This document shows, in pieces, positions 22,256 through 32,339 of a DNA stretch of 64,000 bases (position 1 is the first letter of the stretch; each line of letters starts with the position of its first letter). The stretch lies in assembly GCA_037501455.1 (NCBI GenBank), contig CM074856.1, positions 48,327,001 to 48,391,000 on the forward strand. The letters are read 5' to 3'. A program made the translations under genes and the position numbers. The notes under the pieces were generated by a model. The model did not search any database and was not told the origin of the DNA. It saw only the letters and a list, made by a program, of their open reading frames with translations. The DNA comes from Lantana camara (taxonomy: Eukaryota; Streptophyta; Magnoliopsida; Lamiales; Verbenaceae).

Positions 22256-25051
22256 CTAACAAAATCCACCACATTTACAATCATAAAAAAAAAATGAACT
22301 ACAAGCTAAAGTCTCACTTTCGCTAATACATTCTTCAACATCATCTTCTTCATCATCAAATAGGGATGGACAAACACCTACATGAATTATTAAAAAGGAT
22401 TATTAACAATTTATACAAAATTATACTAATAAAAATAATAAATCAATTTTACTTACCCTTCATACCAGTGGAAGTCCATAACCAACGTCGAGCACACATC
22501 AACGCCTCCAAAGTAGTTAGGTTAAGTCTGTTACGGACTTACGGTGAGGGCTAATCAATCTTCCACTAATGCTAAAAGCAGACTCGGATGAAATGGTTGA
22601 AACAGGGATCGCTAAAATGTCTTTCGCCATCTTTTGTAAAATAGGATACTTGATCCCATTTGTTTTCCACCAACTAAGCACATCAAACTCTTCAGTTCTT
22701 GGCAAGACATTTTCATTGAGATATATGTCCAATTCAGAGGTCTGAGATAATACAGTAGTGGATGTAGTCTTTGAAGACACAAATCTATCAAATGCCGTCA
22801 AAGGATCACTAGAAACACCAATACTACTTCCACTAAATCCTACATCACTCACATTCGAGCTACCTTCCCCGAAAACTGCAGCTCTAGACTTATAATACGC
22901 CAACATATCATAACAATCTTTTCGAATTTCATCTACTTTGGCATTTTTGGTGTCTGAATTTTCTCCATAAATTAGTGAAAAGTAGAATTCCACGAGTTCT
23001 AGTTTGAATCTCGGGTCTAATACTGCAGTAACTCCCATTATGGCATTACAAGTTCTCCAATACTTGTCATACTTTTCTAACATCTTTCTCGCCATAAATC
23101 TAATCATCACAACGGGACCCAACAACCACTCATCTAATCTCAATTTGATATTGCAAATTTTTGAAAAATAAATGTTAGACGTGGGATAAAGTGTACCCGA
23201 GAATGTGAGAGTCGCATCATAGAAAATCTTCAACTTCTCACAAATTGTAGTCGCATCCAGCTACTCTTGTTCAGTAGGTAGGCATTTGTAGTTCTTCTCT
23301 CGAAGTTTCAACCGTTGAAAGACATCCTTATACTCAATTGCTGTTTCTAGCATCAAATAGGTTAAATTCCACCAAGTTCTACAATCAAGGGATAATTTCT
23401 TCGTGCAAGCAACACGCGTTTGGGCTGCAACTTCATCAAAATTTTCTATTCTAGCAGGGGAAGCAGTCCAATATACAACACTATCACGTACTCTATCAAC
23501 AGCCTGCGCAATTACTTCCAAACCATCTCGCACGATTAAATTTAAAATATGCACCCAACATCGCATATGCAATACCTTACCCTCTAAAGGTAAATGTGAC
23601 TGTGATAGTTTCTTCAATAAAATAGCTAGCATGGAATCATTGTAGGCGGCATTATCCACTGTAATTGTTGACACCTTTCTATCTATGTTCCAATCCATCA
23701 ATGATCCAAGTAGCACATCGGAAATCACTTCAGCACTATGTGGAGCCGGAACATATACAAACCTATATGAAATAACATGTAAACACAAGTTAGTTGAGGC
23801 ACTTTTCTTGCTAAACTACAAAGATTAGCAGCAAGAATGAAATTTGAAATCCATGAGCTACAAAGATCAATGGCTAGCTAGCAATTTTTATGTCCATAGC
23901 TAAGATGTTAACATATGTAAAATAAACAGGAGATCACCCACTGTCTATAAGAAAAAGAAACCAGTCTGCTAATTATTTTTTAACAATTTTTATATTTTTG
24001 TACTATATGATACGAATGTTAAATTGCTATCCAATTATATTAAAGTTAACAGAAAAGAAAAAATTATCAGTTAGTCAGTCTGCTAATTCTGAAAAAAAAA
24101 AAGAAATATTGATATCCCATGATTTGTGAGTTTAATTCTATTTTTGAATAAAGTTTATTGGATGTTTTAATAGAAAAGGAAAGGTAATGAATGTTTAAAC
24201 TTTAAACCTTGTGAATAAAATGATTAAATAAAGGATATGGTAATGGCTGAAATGGCAGCATCTGCACCTTACAATTCTTTCATCACAAACTTCTAAATAA
24301 AACCTCTCTAAGCTATTATTGGATGGAGCAGAAGTCTTGCAGACCATAAAATGAAAGAAAGGTTAACACACACAAGGTCAAGAATATAAACATACCTCAA
24401 AATACAAATTTTCAAATTCCAAGAATCATCGACATAATGCGCGGTAATTGCCATATAACCCTTTTTTGTATTGTTAGATGTCCACATATCAGTTGTAATA
24501 GCAATTCGACAATTAAACTTCTCCAACAACTTGTAGCACTTCGTTTTCTCAGACTCGTAAATCGACAATATATCATTTTTCAATGTGTTCCTTGAAATCA
24601 TCTTGAAACATGGCTGAAGACTAGCAACAAATTCCCGAAAACCAATATGCTCAACAATGCTTAAAGGATAATCATGTAGTATAACCATCTCCGCGAGCTT
24701 AGTTCTTGAGTCTTCTTGGCTAAAAACATGTGCTGCAAGTTCTTGTGGGCTTGGACGATGATCAGCTCCTTCTCTTTTCTTACAGGTTTTTTTAAAATGC
24801 TTAATTAGGTGACTAGTTCCCGATTCAACTCTAGCTGTGAGTTGAGCGCCACAATAGTTACAAATCGCATAATACTTGTCGCCAATCTTCACTCTTTTGA
24901 AATGCTTCCATGCAGTAGAAGTTCTCTTCCTTTTTTCTCCAATAACAGATCCTATTTCATCCTCTCCCAAGCCCAAATCCTCCTCTAATTCATCTCCCCT
25001 TGTGGGTGTGTTACTTCCTCCACGACCAAAAGAACCTTGGCCAGATTCCAT
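22256..25051 (-). pseudogene. hAT (Ac-like) transposase gene, three exons, broken
   Basis: Exon 1 (25051-24396) encodes an acidic N-terminus, a BED zinc finger and the start of the RNase H-like catalytic fold (TTDMWTSN). Exon 2 (23762-22457) continues it: TVDNAAYND, MRCWVHILNLIV, then the C-terminal dimerisation region (DVLSWWKTN, YPILQKMAKDILAIPVSTI, SSESAFS). Exon 3 (22377-22256) encodes an acidic tail. Introns are GT-AG. Two lesions are visible: a TAG stop at 23261-23263 and a one-base shift near 22517-22525. Intact relatives excise and reinsert hAT elements with 8-bp target duplications. This copy should be inactive unless the stop is read through. Confidence 0.85.
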
Positions 25052-26093
25052 ATCACTTGTCTAATTTGCTGAAATATAAATGACAAAGTTCACATCAAAA
25101 TGCAGCAAAAAAGAAACTTAAAGAATGTTCACATCAAAATGCAAGGAACCAACATTTACTTCATACAAAATAATCAAGATCAAGAAACAAAGGTACTCAA
25201 GCAGCAAATATTTGGCACACAATAACCTAAATATGTGCTGAAATACAGATAAAAGATTCATTTCTCTATTTGATTTTAAACCATCTATTAGAATTTTGTA
25301 TGATACTCTATCTGGGTCGCATGCTAATGATTTCATCAAGTAAAAACATTCCATTGCTAATCCAAACAGGTTTAAATTCATTAAGCTTTCTAGCAATACA
25401 TTGAAGCCCTCGAGATCTGAAGCTTTCCAACAATATTTGGTACGGAGATTTAAATGTAAAACGAATAAAAACCTAAAAGGAATTACTAACAATTAAATCC
25501 CCAAAAGATTAAGCTACAGAAGATATGCAACTGAAGCAATATGCAACTGGATAAGCTACAGAAACAAAAGAAGCATACAGGGACCACTCTCCTTTTCTTC
25601 AAGACTTCATTTTTCCAATCATATTCAAGAATTATACCATTGTCCTTTTCATTTCTTGAATTCATGAAACAGATAGAGCAATACAAGTATGAAACCAAAT
25701 TTCATTCGATAGCTTAAACCCATATGAGAAATGGAAAAATACCTTTTCTTGGGGAGGCGGCGCGGGAGCAGTGGCGGCGGCAAGTGCCGGCGTTGGGGTG
25801 CTGGCAGCGTAAGTGTGTCACGGCGGAGGACGGCGTGGGGGTCTGTGGAGAAGAGAGAGAGAGAGAAGAATTGAAGAAATATGGATTTTCTAATTTCTTT
25901 TTTTTTTTAATTTAAAAATCCGGGTCTGGTGCGGGTCCGGGTCCGGGTCCAGACCTGTTAAGGACCCGATTATCACGGGTCCATTTTTTCGGGTCCAGAC
26001 CCGACCCGGGATCCGATGGGGCGGGTCTTATGTGGGTCTCGCTGGCCGGGTCCGGATCCAGACCTGGTGGACCCGGCCCGATTGCCATCCCTA
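23700..26093 (-). repeat. Right inverted arm (hAT 5' part)
   Basis: Inverse of 18832-21247. It carries the 5' terminus, a G+C-rich leader, a PPR-like fragment, transposase exon 1, intron 1 and the start of exon 2. Confidence 0.9.
25247..25421 (-). pseudogene. Captured PPR gene fragment, right arm
   Basis: Same fragment as at 19526-19700 in the inverse arm. The predicted proteins differ at one residue over 124, so the two copies are recent or kept alike by gene conversion. Confidence 0.6.
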
Positions 26094-26101
26094 CTACTAT
26101 T
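26094..26101. other. Probable 8-bp hAT target duplication, copy 2 (inverted)
   Basis: CTACTATT, the reverse complement of 21977-21984. This orientation shows that an inversion separates the two ends. Confidence 0.7.
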
Positions 26102-26536
26102 TTAGCCATCTCTAGTTACATTAGTTATATATATATATATCACATGTTACATAATTAATATAAAGTAGAGATATATATTGTAAATAGTCACAAACACAAA
26201 ACATTCATGTACATGAGATTTGTCAACTTTTCTTAAATATTCGTTCAAATCATTATAAAAACGGGTTAAATGTATCAAAAATGAGTTAAGCGGGTCAAAA
26301 ATGAATTAAATCAAGTAAAAAAGAGCTAAACGGACAAAAAAAATGATAAACGGGTCTCACGGGTCTGGATATGGACCCGGATCGACCGGGTCCGAAATTA
26401 GACCCACCGGATCCATCAGGTCCACCGGGTCTGGACACGTCACGGGGCGGGTCTGGACCAAACCCGCCCCATTGCCATCCTAATATATATATATGGACTC
26501 CGTAAGTAGACTGGGCAATTAGGAGGATTATCAAAC

Positions 26537-26650
26537 ATTTGGGCCACCAATTTTGGGCCTTTCCAAATAAGGAAGGTCAAGTTAACCTGACTATGGCCCA
26601 CACTAACTTAGGCCCACTTAATCATAGCCCAAAGTCATATTTCTTCAAAA
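26537..26650 (+). promoter_or_regulatory. PFD1 promoter with Site II motifs
   Basis: Five TGGGCC/TGGGCT-type motifs on either strand occur within about 100 bp (TTGGGCCACC, TTGGGCCTTT, ATGGCCCACA, AGGCCCACTT, TAGCCCAAAG). Site II elements are common in plant housekeeping promoters and are bound by TCP factors. The cluster ends about 130 bp before the PFD1 ATG. Confidence 0.65.
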
Positions 26651-26771
26651 TTTTAATATTATTATTAAGGGAAAAAAAAAAAAAAAATTCAAAAGAACAT
26701 TTTTGCTCATCAGGGTTATACCAGCTTTGAAGATTTTCAGCGAGTTGGGGGAAATCAAAGAGCAGAAGAGA

Positions 26772-28194
26772 ATGGCAGACGAAGCAAACAGAACTGTAAT
26801 CACTACGAATCCCTCGAGCATAAACCCTCAAATTTTGCTTTTGATTTTTATATGATTTTTTTTTAATTTTATTGTTTTTCCTATATTGTTTGTAGGCATT
26901 TTTTGAAATCCAAGGTCGCATGATCGAGACCACTGGGAAATTGAAGCAGGTGAGCTGTTTATGCTTGAATTCTGTCAATGAATTGTGTTTTTTTTCCGTA
27001 ATTCTTACTCTAAAATCGATGGAGTGGGATTTGATTTAGGTTTTCTCCTTTTGCAGGTTCAGACTCAGCTGCGAAATAAAGAAGGGGAAAAGAAGCGGGC
27101 TTACTTGACTTTGGAGGAGCTCAAGCAATTGGCTGATGATACAAACACATACAAATCTATTGGCAGAACGTTAGTCTTTCAGCTACCTGTTTGTTGTTTC
27201 AAGTTTGGTTTTTTACTTATTAGTGAGTAATGTTTGATGGGATGTGAATCATTATACAGTATGGTTTGTTGTGAGTGTTAATTAGATTAAGATGATGTGG
27301 GCTCTTTGAATGTGGACTAATTATTTGGAAATGATCTGGGCAGGTTTATTTTGGAACCCAAATCGGTTTTGATGGAAGAACAAGAACTAAAGATGAAGGA
27401 TAGTGAAGCTGCTATTTCTTCGTTGCAGGTATGGTTGAACTCTAAAAGTCTAAATTTTGTAATTTGGATTGGAAATGTAGTTTGTGAGAGTTACGTTTTC
27501 GCTTAATAGCTTGTTTGGATATTGATGTTAGTTCAGCTATATGATGATGTTAGAGTTTTCTGGTTTGATGAATTTATAGATTCCTGTTAGTAAGAGAATG
27601 GAGAAGTTTGTCTTAGTTGCTGAAATTTGAATAAATGGATTAGTGAAGATAATGCAAAAGAATGGGATGTGGAAATTGCATCAGACATTCTTGTTTATGA
27701 GCACAGGGTTTTGCCGTAATGCTGGTATTGTTTATATTGTCATTGTAGCAGCATTTAGTTGTCGTAGAAAAGTGAGGAAAATGGGAAAAGAGTGATGGCA
27801 TTGAATGTGGTGGATAGTGTATGAGGTTTTCACAAAATTGATGTTTTTCTCTCTACTGCATAATCTAGAACTCGTGATCGTGAATTAATAATCTACTTCC
27901 ATATGAATTGAAGTCCCCAGTTATGTGTTGCATTATCATGCAGATGGTCAACAAATTGGATTGACCTCGATATCGCGAATTCATGTCCTGACCTACAAAT
28001 ATTCACTTATCCTTTAACTAATCTGTGATTTAAAAACTCTTACACACTGAGAGAAACTGATACATGTTGTTCCAATTGTGCAGACCTCGAAGGAGTACTT
28101 AGAAAAGCAGATGGCTGAAGTTGAGAACAATCTGAAAGAGCTTTTGCACCAAGATCCCGGTCTTGCTCGTCAGATAATGGCCATGTCGGTATAA
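26772..28194 (+). CDS. PFD1: Prefoldin subunit 1, five exons
   Basis: Exons 26772-26795, 26896-26949, 27057-27169, 27344-27428 and 28084-28194 join in phase to 128 residues. The start is MADEANRT and the end is IMAMSV. It is a beta-type prefoldin: two long coiled-coil helices (residues about 9-45 and 80-120) flank a beta-hairpin around YKSIGRTFILEPK. Six such subunits form the jellyfish-shaped co-chaperone that hands nascent actin and tubulin to the CCT chaperonin in the cytosol. Length and the motifs TNTYKSIGRTF and SKEYLEKQ agree with plant PFD1. The exons are too short to appear as long open frames. No defect is seen. The hAT complex ends about 290 bp upstream of the ATG. Confidence 0.95.
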
Positions 28195-29042
28195 GTCTGT
28201 TTTTGCATCGGATATTAGCTCACACTTGTTTGTTGCTGATTTTCTTTTTCCTGTACCTGCATCCTTAATGTACTTTGTATCATTCATTGTGCGTGTTTAT
28301 TGATCAACTTTGAGACCTTCTCAAGTATGAGCGACATTTGCTTTGGGGGATCAGTTTACTTTGCCCATCCTCTTTAGCCTTTTCCGATGAAAAAGGTTGG
28401 ACAGAGACGTACGACCACCGTTCATACTTTAATCACCGACTTATCGTGGTCATATTTACTGTTACTATTAATTTCCAGATCCAAATCTATTTTGATGGAT
28501 TTCAAAACATTTTGCTTGAAGATGTCGCTTAGCGCCTGAAATATCATCCGAGGCTCCGCCCCAGTTTAGTAAAATAACATAACTAGTTTATAGCATTCTG
28601 GCCATTCTTTATCTAGCAAGTTCATCTCCCTTTCTACTGGTTTCTGTATAATTCTCCATCTCTTTGGATGAAAGGATTTTTGATAGAAACCTTCATAATT
28701 CAGAAAGAACAAATACTGATTTGATCGTAGAATCTGGGCCATTATTGTGGTTGACCCACAAATAGCATTTCCCTTTTCCAAGCGCAGCTCTAAATTCCGT
28801 TTCCCTTGTCCTTGTCACGTCTAATCGATGATTAAATTGTATTCACACCGATCACATTGCTAACATTGATGCACTATTTGATGCACGTATATTTTTAATA
28901 GTAGATCATGTCCGTTTGTATCGAACACATGTCACATAATAAGTTCAAGAAGAAATTTGTTTCACCATTCTGTGTCATGTCGTTTGTACTGATATATCAG
29001 TATTTGTGGATCTTATACTGTCACTTTATTTTAGAGTTTTTT
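28195..29042. other. PFD1 3' region and spacer
   Basis: No gene recognised. 3' UTR signals probably lie in the first 200 bp. Confidence 0.4.
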
Positions 29043-29305
29043 TACTTGGATACCCCATGTGTTATGTCTAATTAGCACTCCGAATCCTGTGATTAGAAAA
29101 TTCTCAAAGAGAACCCTGTGATTATATAAATTAGCACTAAAAACCCTATAATTATATTAAAGTTAGTATTCAAACCACGGCTGTAGGTTTTGAAATTCTA
29201 ATTGGGTGCTAATTTATTACAATCACAGGGTTCGCTTTGAGAATTTTCAAATCACAGGATTCTGAGTGTTAATTAGGTATATCACATGGTTTTTGGTACA
29301 ATAAA
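29043..29305. mobile_element. Fold-back MITE
   Basis: Two inverted arms of about 110 bp carry CCTGTGATT, AATTCTCAAAG and TAATTAGCACT on the left and their mirror images on the right. There is no coding capacity. Confidence 0.75.
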
Positions 29306-29380
29306 CTCCTTTATTTTATACTAACACAATCCGTTTCAAGTTACAAATATGTGTAATAGTGTCAAATTTCTAATCTCAAC

Positions 29381-29413
<33 letters not shown>
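29381..29413. repeat. (TTA)n microsatellite
   Basis: Eleven or so TTA units. Confidence 0.9.
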
Positions 29414-29414
<1 letters not shown>

Positions 29415-29616
29415 TATATTTCAATGATTAGAAGGAAATTTTAAGGACAAAACGCGGAAGCCACGAGCCTTGGTATTTGAAAATTTGGAGCCTCCAAATT
29501 GGAACTTCTTGTGATTATGACATATTACAATTGACCCCTCAAAGTAAACTGGGATGTCTTTTTTTGTCCTTTTGTTCTTTTTCCTCCTATACGATTTTTA
29601 AAATTGCAACTTCCTT

Positions 29617-29765
29617 CATATTGAGAGAGCGAAATACCAGCTAAAAAATTCTACGAAATAAATATCTAACATGAAGTGATGGAACTTCTTTTCATATTGA
29701 GAAAGCAAAATATCAACCAAAAAATTCGACGAGATAAATATTTGACACGACGTGACGAAATAAAT
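29617..29765. repeat. Diverged ~75-bp tandem duplication
   Basis: CATATTGAGARAGCRAAATA, then AAAAAATTCKACG, recurs after about 75 bp. Confidence 0.7.
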
Positions 29766-30004
29766 GGTAGGTTCAACAAAAATAAACATCGGCCACGTAA
29801 TTTCAACCAATTGTAATGATTGTAATATGGATTCAAAGTCCTGATTGGTTTATATGCTACATATTTTCCACGATTTAGTTTGTAAAAATTGTGAAATCAC
29901 CCCTAAACTCCATGAAATATACTTTTGTGAACTTTTAGCGGATTGTTCTCTGATTATGTAACGTTATTTTTGGCTCTCAGACTATGATATGTGTATTTTA
30001 GGCT

Positions 30005-30185
30005 TTAACACACCGATATTTTTTAAAAGTATTATTTTGTCATATCATATTGTGTCGGATATTGGTATTCAATATCGTATCCGAAACCTTTCACGTAAAA
30101 AATTCAATAAAAAATTTCATATCGCTCTATATGCATTGTATTTGTATCATATTCGTATCGCCGTATCTATATTTGTACAACATAA
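30005..30185 (+). repeat. Dispersed CGTGTCG repeat, copy 2
   Basis: Contains AAAAGTATTATTTTGTCATA, TCGTATCCGAAACCTTTCAC and CGTATCGCCGTATC, in the same order as the other copies. Confidence 0.7.
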
Positions 30186-30435
30186 ATTTTAGAATATTCA
30201 TATGCTAACCATTAATTACAGAAACTAATAATAAATGGTAATGGGATCAAACTTATTATACGAGTAGATTGTTTTTGATATGTTACATTTCTAACTAAAA
30301 GTTACAACAATGATACACTAAGCGTGAAACATTTTTCATGTCATTATGCTAATTTGATGGAATTAAGTTTGGGGTAAAATTACTTAAAATTTTAAGATAA
30401 AATTGCAAAAGTAGTATAGTAAGTTTTATGATAAA

Positions 30436-30575
30436 CGGTCTAAAATTAACTCAATTATATTTTTTCACACGAGTATAAACAGTATAAAATCAACTTTAAT
30501 ATACTTTTTTAACATGAGTATAAAACAATTTAAAATCAAATTAAGTGTACTCTTTAATACGAGTATTAAAAAAAA
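30436..30575. repeat. Degenerate ~58-bp tandem repeat
   Basis: Three weak copies of AAAATYAA, TATAYTTTTT and ACACGAGTATAAA. Confidence 0.5.
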
Positions 30576-32007
30576 AAACGTACTCCCTACTTTTTGGAGA
30601 ATTATTTTAAAAATAGCGTTTTAATTTCAACGATTAAGTGAATTTTCTGAATTCTGCGACAAAACTAAATTACTAATAAAAAGCTCCCTATTATTAATCT
30701 TAACTATCATTCATCTACAAACCATTAATACTGTGTTACAGACTGTTTTCTGGGTGGATTTAATATAATTCCCTTTAGTTGGAAATTTAATATTACTTTA
30801 ATTTTTATCGCCTACTCAAAGAAACCCTAATGCACAAAAACCCTAAAAAATTAACCGATGAAAAAAAACAAACAGTTTTCTCTTTTCTTATTGAATTCTT
30901 TAATTTTTAATTTAAGAAAAAAATGACCGGTAAAAGATTGTTAATATTTTATTCTATCAGCCGTAAGGTAAAAATCACATAATCTGCCAAAAGATTTTCC
31001 AATAGGAGTATAGGACGACGTCGACATATATATATTAAATATGGTATTCGTGCACTAAACTTTCCAGTAACATTTTAATATTTTACAAATAACAGACAAC
31101 TAGGAAAAGGTTGTCAATCACACGGAATGTGAACAAACTTTTCCATGCGTGAAAAAACCCAGCAATTATTCTAATAGTGAGCAATTATTTATGAAGTATG
31201 TATACTTTTAAAAATATTATTTTATCGTGTTGTGTTGTATTGAACACCTAATAGTTAATATTATTCTAATAGCAGGATATTCCGTACATGCATGCTACCC
31301 TTTTGTTCTAAAATTAATTTCTTATTTCCGTTTTGCATTTTATCTCGTATATGTTTCATTTATATGCACACACGTAATGTGTATTAGTAGATTGTTGAAG
31401 TTACAAAATAATTTTTTAATTTAAACATAAAAATAGATCACAAAATTAAAATAAGAGATATAATTCGATCCGAGATATGAATCGATCAACAATATTAGTC
31501 GTGATCATCAAATGGTGTAGTTTAATAGTTTGACACTATATTAACTTAATCGATGACTTGTATTCGAATTCATATATGAATAATTATCATTAATTGGAAG
31601 AACCTTATACTAATTTAATAATTCAATCTGCTTCGATTTATATAAACGATAGAAAAATAAATAAATAATATTAGTCCTGCACTTTCATCATTAATCTGTA
31701 TACAAACACCCTTCTTATACGAAATCGATCTCCAACTTGGCAAATTGGGAGTATTCAAATTTCTCATAATTGAATAATATTGTGTTCCACACAAAGCACT
31801 CGCCTAAAGTTAAACAATGGGATAAAATCTTACACCAATAAGTTGATAGTCCAGGCCACACAAAATAAACCTACCAACTTCTTTGATATTTCCTCATATT
31901 TATTAATAAGAAACAAATGCACACACACTTAGATACCATTACTTGACTTTAAACTCCAACATTCCCACTCCTAACTCTCATATATTATTCCACCCAAAGT
32001 CGGGCTT
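30576..32007. other. Spacer with repeat fragments
   Basis: No gene recognised. A partial dispersed-repeat copy (AAAAATATTATTTTATCGTG) lies at 31208-31250. A part-copy of the 32008 MITE family lies near 31330-31400. Confidence 0.4.
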
Positions 32008-32220
32008 GAGATCTCCTATTTTAAAATTGTATGTTATTTCTTATTTTATTTATATACATACGTCAAGTGTATTAATACAGTCGAGGTTAGAAAAGAAAAA
32101 TAACTGTAATACAAAAAAGATTTAAAAAATCTCTCTAATAATCCCAATCGTCTATTAATACAATTGACGTGTGTATATAAATAGAATAAGAGATAAAATA
32201 CAATTGTGAAACCTGATCTC
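32008..32220. mobile_element. MITE abutting the CYP716A core promoter
   Basis: Inverted arms begin GAGATC on both sides and share TTGTATKTTATYTCTTATT, TTTATATACAYACGTCA and TATTAATA. Length is 213 bp. The right end is about 37 bp from the TATA box at 32258. Confidence 0.75.
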
Positions 32221-32257
32221 GTAAAGCCATATTAATATATTAACATCCCTCCAACTC

Positions 32258-32265
32258 TATATATA
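32258..32265 (+). promoter_or_regulatory. CYP716A TATA box
   Basis: CTATATATAC, about 80 bp before the ATG and followed by an A/C-rich leader, as is usual for plant core promoters. Confidence 0.6.
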
Positions 32266-32339
32266 CTTCCCCAACTTCTCTAATACAACATATAAACACA
32301 TCAAAAACAAAACACACACATACTAAGACACAATTAAAC

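Larger units (their letters stand above)
18832..26482 (+). mobile_element. Nested hAT complex
   Basis: The outer termini are TAGGGATGGCAATCGGGC at 18832 and GCCCCATTGCCATCCTA ending at 26482, both set in TA runs. Internal termini lie at 21976 (a 3' end) and 26093 (a 5' end, minus orientation). The octamer AATAGTAG follows the 3' end at 21977-21984, and its inverse lies outside the 5' end at 26094-26101. Subterminal regions are rich in GGGTCTGGACCC-like motifs. The arrangement fits one element inserted into another in opposite orientation, followed by an inversion between their shared 5' arms. Confidence 0.75.

Noticed and set aside
22361..22371. TAGGGATGGAC as another hAT terminus
   Set aside because: It falls inside the last transposase exon (CPSLFDDEED on the minus strand), lacks the GCAAT continuation and has no target duplication.
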